Positions 58,961 through 64,000 of a stretch of 64,000 nucleotides of DNA are shown here, one piece after another. Location of the stretch: assembly GCA_907165065.1 (NCBI GenBank), contig OU015540.1:852001-916000 (forward strand). Reading direction: 5' to 3'. The DNA comes from Caprimulgus europaeus (taxonomy: Eukaryota > Chordata > Aves > Caprimulgiformes > Caprimulgidae). The number at the start of each line of letters is the position of its first letter. Position 1 is the stretch's first letter. The notes under the pieces were generated by a model. The model searched no databases. It saw only the letters and a list, made by a program, of their open reading frames with translations, and had not been told where the DNA came from. Made by a program: the position numbers and the translations under genes.

Positions 58961-61420
58961 AGCCAGCCAGGGCAGGGGACATCCCTCAGGAGCTTCAGGG
59001 GCTTTAACCTCCCGGCTCGTCCGTGGGAGCAGCAGCAGCGTGTCCCTGATTTCCCCCATTCCTGGGCAAACGGCACAGTGGGTTTCCGTGTGTGCCGTGA
59101 AGTGAAGCCCCAGATGGGGGAGGGATCCCCTGCTCCCCACGCACCCCTGTCCGCTGAGACAGCAGCACCCGGGCCGGACAGGTCTCGGGAGCGTGTTGTC
59201 ACTTGTGAACGGGGCACGGGTGACAAAAATGCCAGAATAACACTGTTATATCTCTGTGTCTGCACCTCCCACCGTCCCGTGAAAGCCTAAGTGAATTCCA
59301 AAGCAGCTTATGTGTACTACTGCCACGCAGCCGAGCGCCACCCCGGTGTCACAGACGTGTGACAGGGTGACCGATAGAACAATTGGGAGCAGACTTCAAT
59401 CGCACAGGTGTGTTCTGTCTTCCAAAGGAAGGGTGGTTACTCGGGATCAGAAATGAGAAAGAAATTAATGAGAACAGGGAACAGAACTTGAGGAGCAGGA
59501 ATAAGGAAATTAAATGCTGTGTGTAAACAGCAAAATAAACCACATGAGGACAGAAAAATCATTTCCATCGTTTAGTTTTCATTATGCAGGCAATGACTGC
59601 AACTTAAAATATCTATTAGTGTTTCATTATGCAGATTACTGCTTTTTAGTAAAGAAGCTATTTGTTATTTCCACAAATATATGATGGCATAATTTACTTC
59701 CTTTCCAGGCATCCGAGTTTTTCACAAGATCAAGTCATTTATACCACGCACATTGCACTATGAATCCTCATTTTCCCTTTACCAGTTATTTCCCCGCTAA
59801 TATACTGCAGGAAATTAAATTATACAATTAATATTAGTCACCTTCTTGTGGATTTTGTATTTTTATTAATGTCATGACTTAACCCCCAACTGTTTAACGT
59901 TATGTACTGGCTGCACATCCAACTCATTTATTCACATTCACAAAGTACAGTCTTTCACTTTGAAAGTTTTTATTTTCTAATCCTCTGGCTGCAAATCTTT
60001 ACAGATAAAACCTTGTGGACATCAGCTGGTGCAGCACTATCTCAAACAAAGCGGTCCAAAGACAAGTGCATCTTTAAAGTAAAAGTTGTGAAGACTAACA
60101 GGCTTGGAAAAAACACTTCTCATCTTAAAATTTAGGCTTAGAAACTTCTGATTGCTGAACCCTGCAGGTGAGGTTTAGGGATTTTGTGCACTCCAGAGGA
60201 ACAAGGATCTTCAGGAACGAGGGGACTGTCGGGTGGGCAGTTTCCAGATGAGACAGTCAGCACGTTGCTGGTATAGCCCCAGCCCTTTTGATCTGGTATT
60301 AGGTGTCTTAAAACGCAGTGGCTGTTGGAGCCCAGCCTTGGGGTCTGCTCACCAAGGAGATAATGCATCTAAGGTGGCTGATGGCTTCACACCTCCCAGC
60401 TCCTCCCCTGCCCAAGGTTAATCCCCCTCCAGAGCCCAGCAGAACCTGCTTGGTTGCTCCCTTAAGCATTTCAGCCCAAATGGCCTGAGCTGGTGATGAT
60501 CCACAGCTCGGGCTGTTGGAGCTACTGCTGCTCATTGGGACCAAAGCAGGAGAAGGGATGTTCCTAGAGCCGCTGAGCTGCGAGATCACCTCTGGCAGGA
60601 GGGTGGTGAGAGCGGTTCAAGATGGGAGCCTGGGCAGCAGCACCCGGCTGGGCCCCGAGCAGGATGTGTGACCGGATCCTGGCTGCCCGGGAATGCCGCC
60701 TTATCTGTACCTGACACAAAGGCTTGACATGCCTGTGAAACAAAGCTGACCCCACTCACCAGAAATGCTCCAATCAGCCTGTGCTTGCAGCCCATGGGGA
60801 AGTATTCTCAGGTACCTACATTTAGAAATGTGCCTAGGGAGGCACGAAACACCCCATGGCTTTCAGAGGGAGCTGGGTTATGTTCTGGAAGTCATTCAAA
60901 AACGAGAGCAGGGTTAGTGATGGGGGATCTCTGCACACCTGCTGCCATCAAGACTATTTTTGTAGTTTTAAGTTACTTCTGTAATTTTTAACCCTTTTCC
61001 TTTCAAATGCATTCAGCAGTAAACTGTTCTCCAAGTTCTGCGAAACAACCTAAAAACGTAAGTTACCCAAGTTTTGTTGTCACTATTTTAGGTCATACTC
61101 ACACACTGGTTAAAAAAGAGCGATAAACTATTTGCTTTAAAATGTAAAATGTAGTTTCAATGTTTTATTTAAGTAAAACCAAATTATTAGGAGCTGTGTA
61201 GGGAACTTCATCTCATTTGCCATGGATTCAGAAGCAGCTTCGCTATGTGCAGTTCTGTGGAGCTGTACTGAGCTGAGCACAGCTGCCTGTGCTGCTTTGA
61301 TTCTGCAGTTCTGGGGGCTGCCTGAGACAGAATTGCTCCAGTGTCTGCAAAGTACCTGTGTACAGCTGGATTAATTTGCATTTCCTTCCTCAGTTTGTTT
61401 TATTGGGAGCAAGGACTCTA
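58961..61420. other. Noncoding sequence upstream of RBBP6
   Basis: Unique sequence, AT-rich at 59440-60130 with TAATTAAT-like patches (59815-59840). No gene, RNA or repeat family recognised. Confidence 0.5.
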
Positions 61421-61423
61421 CTT

Positions 61424-61510
61424 CTTTTGTTTGTTTTTTTTTGTTTGTTTGTTTGGTTTTGTTTGTTTTGGGGTTTGTTTGGTGGGTTTTTTGTTTGGTT
61501 TTGGTTTTTT
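61424..61510. repeat. (TTTG)n / T-G-rich tract
   Basis: CTTTTGTTTGTTTTTTTTTG continuing as GTTTGTTTGGTTTTGTTTG-type sequence for about 85 bp. Confidence 0.85.
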
Positions 61511-61856
61511 ACTTTAGCTGTGAGTTCTGTGCAAGAGAAGAGGACCTTGCATTGCCACGGGCACTCAGGGCTGGGATCCCAGAGCCCAGGTCACAGAGCA
61601 CTGGCCCAGCCAGCCCGTTTTGCTGGAATATCCACATTGCTCTGCAAGCCACAGTTCCACAGCTTGGTGTCATCTTCTGAGGTGGCACAGCTGCTGTGAG
61701 CAGGCACTGGCTGAAGTTAAGCTTTAATTAAGCATGACAGTGTCATTAATACACTTAAAAAAACCTCAAACAAAACAAAACCCAAACCTCTGATTCTTAC
61801 TTGCTCTTGCTCTCTCCTCCTCAGCTCCTCCACACTCCGTGTGCATACGCCACAGA
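61511..61856. other. Noncoding spacer
   Basis: No gene recognised. Confidence 0.5.
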
Positions 61857-62013
61857 CTCACCAAACCATGCCTCACCAAACCATGCCTCACCAAACCATG
61901 CCTCACCAAACCATGCCTCACCAAACCATGCCTCACCAAACCATGCCTCACCAAACCATGCCTCACCAAACCATGCCTCACCAAACCATGCCTCACCAAA
62001 CCATGCCTCACCA
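61857..62013. repeat. 15-bp minisatellite, about 10.5 identical copies
   Basis: Perfect head-to-tail units of CTCACCAAACCATGC, about 157 bp, with no divergence between copies. The unit length is divisible by 3, so all three plus-strand frames are open over it and read as pseudo-repeats such as MPHQT. Sequence identity suggests recent expansion. Confidence 0.95.
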
Positions 62014-64000
62014 CCACATCACACCAGCTAATTACCATTGGGAAATTATTACATTTTGAGCACAATGATCAAAACTTGGAGCCAAGAGGGTGCTAAACGA
62101 AGGCATCTAGCTAGACAAGAGGAATATCATGCAAATGTCTGCACTTTTCCTTGTCTTTGCTGCTGTAACTGGAAGGAGCTTTGTCAGAAACAGACCAAAG
62201 CTAATCAGAACACATCCTCTTGTTTTTAACGAATATTCTGTGCCATTGTTCTGATTCAAGACTGAAAAATGGTGTTCAGGGCACTGTGTGAAATGTGCTG
62301 GCCTGATAGCCCAGCTGGGGAGCTGTGAATCCTCTAGTTATTCTCAGAACAATACAGAATAATTATGGGATGAAGAAGTAGAATTCTCTTATTTTGTGCC
62401 CTGCCAACATCCCTAATTGAATCACCTGCTGGGAGAGTGAAGACAGAGTTGGCTGTGACATTTGTACCTGTGCCTGGGACCTGGAGAAAGACTGCAAGCT
62501 CCTTTTAGCCCCCAGCTGCCCAGTGCATTGCCCAGCTTGGCCATTATCTGCTTTTCTGAGATCACACCAGTAACCCAGCTGGTTTTGTTAAAGCTCCTCA
62601 GAGCCTCCTCACCCTCCAGGATCTGCTGTCCCTCCCACAAACAGTCCAGTTACTTTTTCCATGCAAAAATCCATAACAGTTCCAGGACAATCCATTAAAG
62701 ATTGGGATCCATCTGACTCATTCCTCATGGCCAGGGCTGCACCACCAGCTGTACCCGGAGCGATAGCCCTGCACAGAGCACTGCACCAGGGCGCACCGTA
62801 CATCATCACACCCCCATCGCCCTGCTGATGTACGGCTTCTGGGGTGGCACTGGCCGGGATGGATGGGCCCAGGGGCCCAAGGAAGGTGCTATTTATTATT
62901 TTAAATGCTAATACATATTAGGGATATCTGTGAGGAACTGTTCTGCAGTTCATGAAGTGAAAGGCAGCAGGAAAAAATAGCAGGCAAAGGCGAGAGAGAG
63001 CTAGAAATCCTAAGACACCAAATAGCAGCTCGATTTCACAGGATGGTCTTTGGTCTTTTTGGGAATGCCACATGTATTTCCCAAGATCAGTGAGGGGTTT
63101 AACTCTCCCCAGTTTGACTCTCCCCACAGATTTGGTGCTGCTCTCACATGTCACCAGGAATGCTCAGACGTTTTGGGGTCACTTGTCCCTACAGCTGCTT
63201 TGCAAGGTAGCATGTGAACAAAAACACAATGTCCCTGCTGAAACCTGGTGTCCCGGGCAGCGGGGAAGGGCAGATGCTCATTTTGGGCAGGGGTGTTTGC
63301 AGGGGCAGACCTCATCCCTGCTGCAGCCTCAGTCCTGCTCCAGACCCTGCTGTGACAGAAACTCGCTCTTGAACACGTGAGCGCCGGCAGAAAACATCCA
63401 GCCAAGGATCGTGGTGGGTCAGGCCTCTTCCTGACCAACCTGCTTATTGGGATTGCTACGTGCTTGTGCTTTTCATCTGTGCATTGCTTCTCAAACACTA
63501 ATTAAGCCTTGAAGTGCAGTAGAAGACAGACAGGTCTGTAACTCCAGGACTGCTGAGGTGCAGATGAAGGGTGGCAGTGCCAGACAAGATGCAGAGAGTT
63601 CCCAGGCTCTGGATCGTCCCTCCCTCAGCCCGTAAATCAGGGCTCCCAATTCCCTGCCACCCTGCGTGGCACAGCTACTTCATACCTGTGCAAAACAGCC
63701 CCTGGATGCAGAGAAAACGACCCCAGACCCGTTACCTCCCACCACTGGGCAGGAAGGAAGGGAGGGAGGCCCACGATCACAAGGCAAAATCCTAGAAATA
63801 TTGAAACACAGAACCAGCAGCTCAGCAGCAGTGGAAACCCAACCACAACAGCTGTCCCTCTGGGGAGAGCACGTCTGGGTGTGAGTGTCTGGGAAAACTG
63901 GGAAACTCAGCACAGGTCTGCAGAACTGGCCCAGCTCATCTGCTTGGTTTCCCAAGTCGTTTTCCAAAGCCCTCTCGCAATGTGCAATTCCCCCCGCCCT
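62014..64000. other. Noncoding sequence to window end
   Basis: Unique moderate-GC sequence. No gene, RNA or repeat family recognised on either strand. Confidence 0.5.

Noticed and set aside
61857-62013. CRISPR-like array
   Set aside because: Units are contiguous without unique spacers, in a vertebrate genome; it is a minisatellite. The same holds for 23899-24210.

Overview
The window looks like bird genomic DNA, probably from a GC-rich microchromosome. Three things suggest this. A typical avian CR1 LINE 3' end lies at about 36660-36942. The one clear gene is a vertebrate RBBP6 ortholog with compact introns. Interspersed repeats are otherwise scarce. The species cannot be named from the sequence.

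One protein-coding gene is supported: RBBP6 (retinoblastoma-binding protein 6, also PACT/P2P-R), complete on the minus strand. It runs from the start codon at 57975-57977 to the stop codon at 27537-27539. I resolved 17 coding exons. All introns are GT-AG, all reading phases agree, and the total is 5310 nt, giving a 1769-residue protein. Domain order is DWNN ubiquitin-like domain, CCHC zinc knuckle, RING/U-box-like finger, a polyQ/polyP tract, a proline-rich segment, an SR domain, long charged Rb- and p53-binding regions, and a lysine-rich tail. A CpG-island promoter with NRF1-like and E-box sites lies at about 57600-58640. A poly(A) signal lies at 27122-27127.

If the exon 3 donor is not used, the frame continues 30 codons and stops. 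A well-formed intronic poly(A) site follows. This matches the short DWNN-only isoform known in human and is the most interesting single observation here.

The 27 kb downstream of the gene (1-27100) has no gene I can support. It is GC-rich and stop-poor, so it gives many long false ORFs. AT-rich islands with TAATTA-type homeodomain cores and SOX-like motifs interrupt it and may be conserved noncoding elements. It also holds a 24-bp minisatellite (23899-24210) and a possible LTR-like segment near 24600-24790. The 5.4 kb beyond the promoter (58640-64000) holds a GC-rich degenerate repeat, a T/G-rich tract and a 15-bp minisatellite (61857-62013), and no recognised gene. No tRNA, rRNA or CRISPR array was seen.
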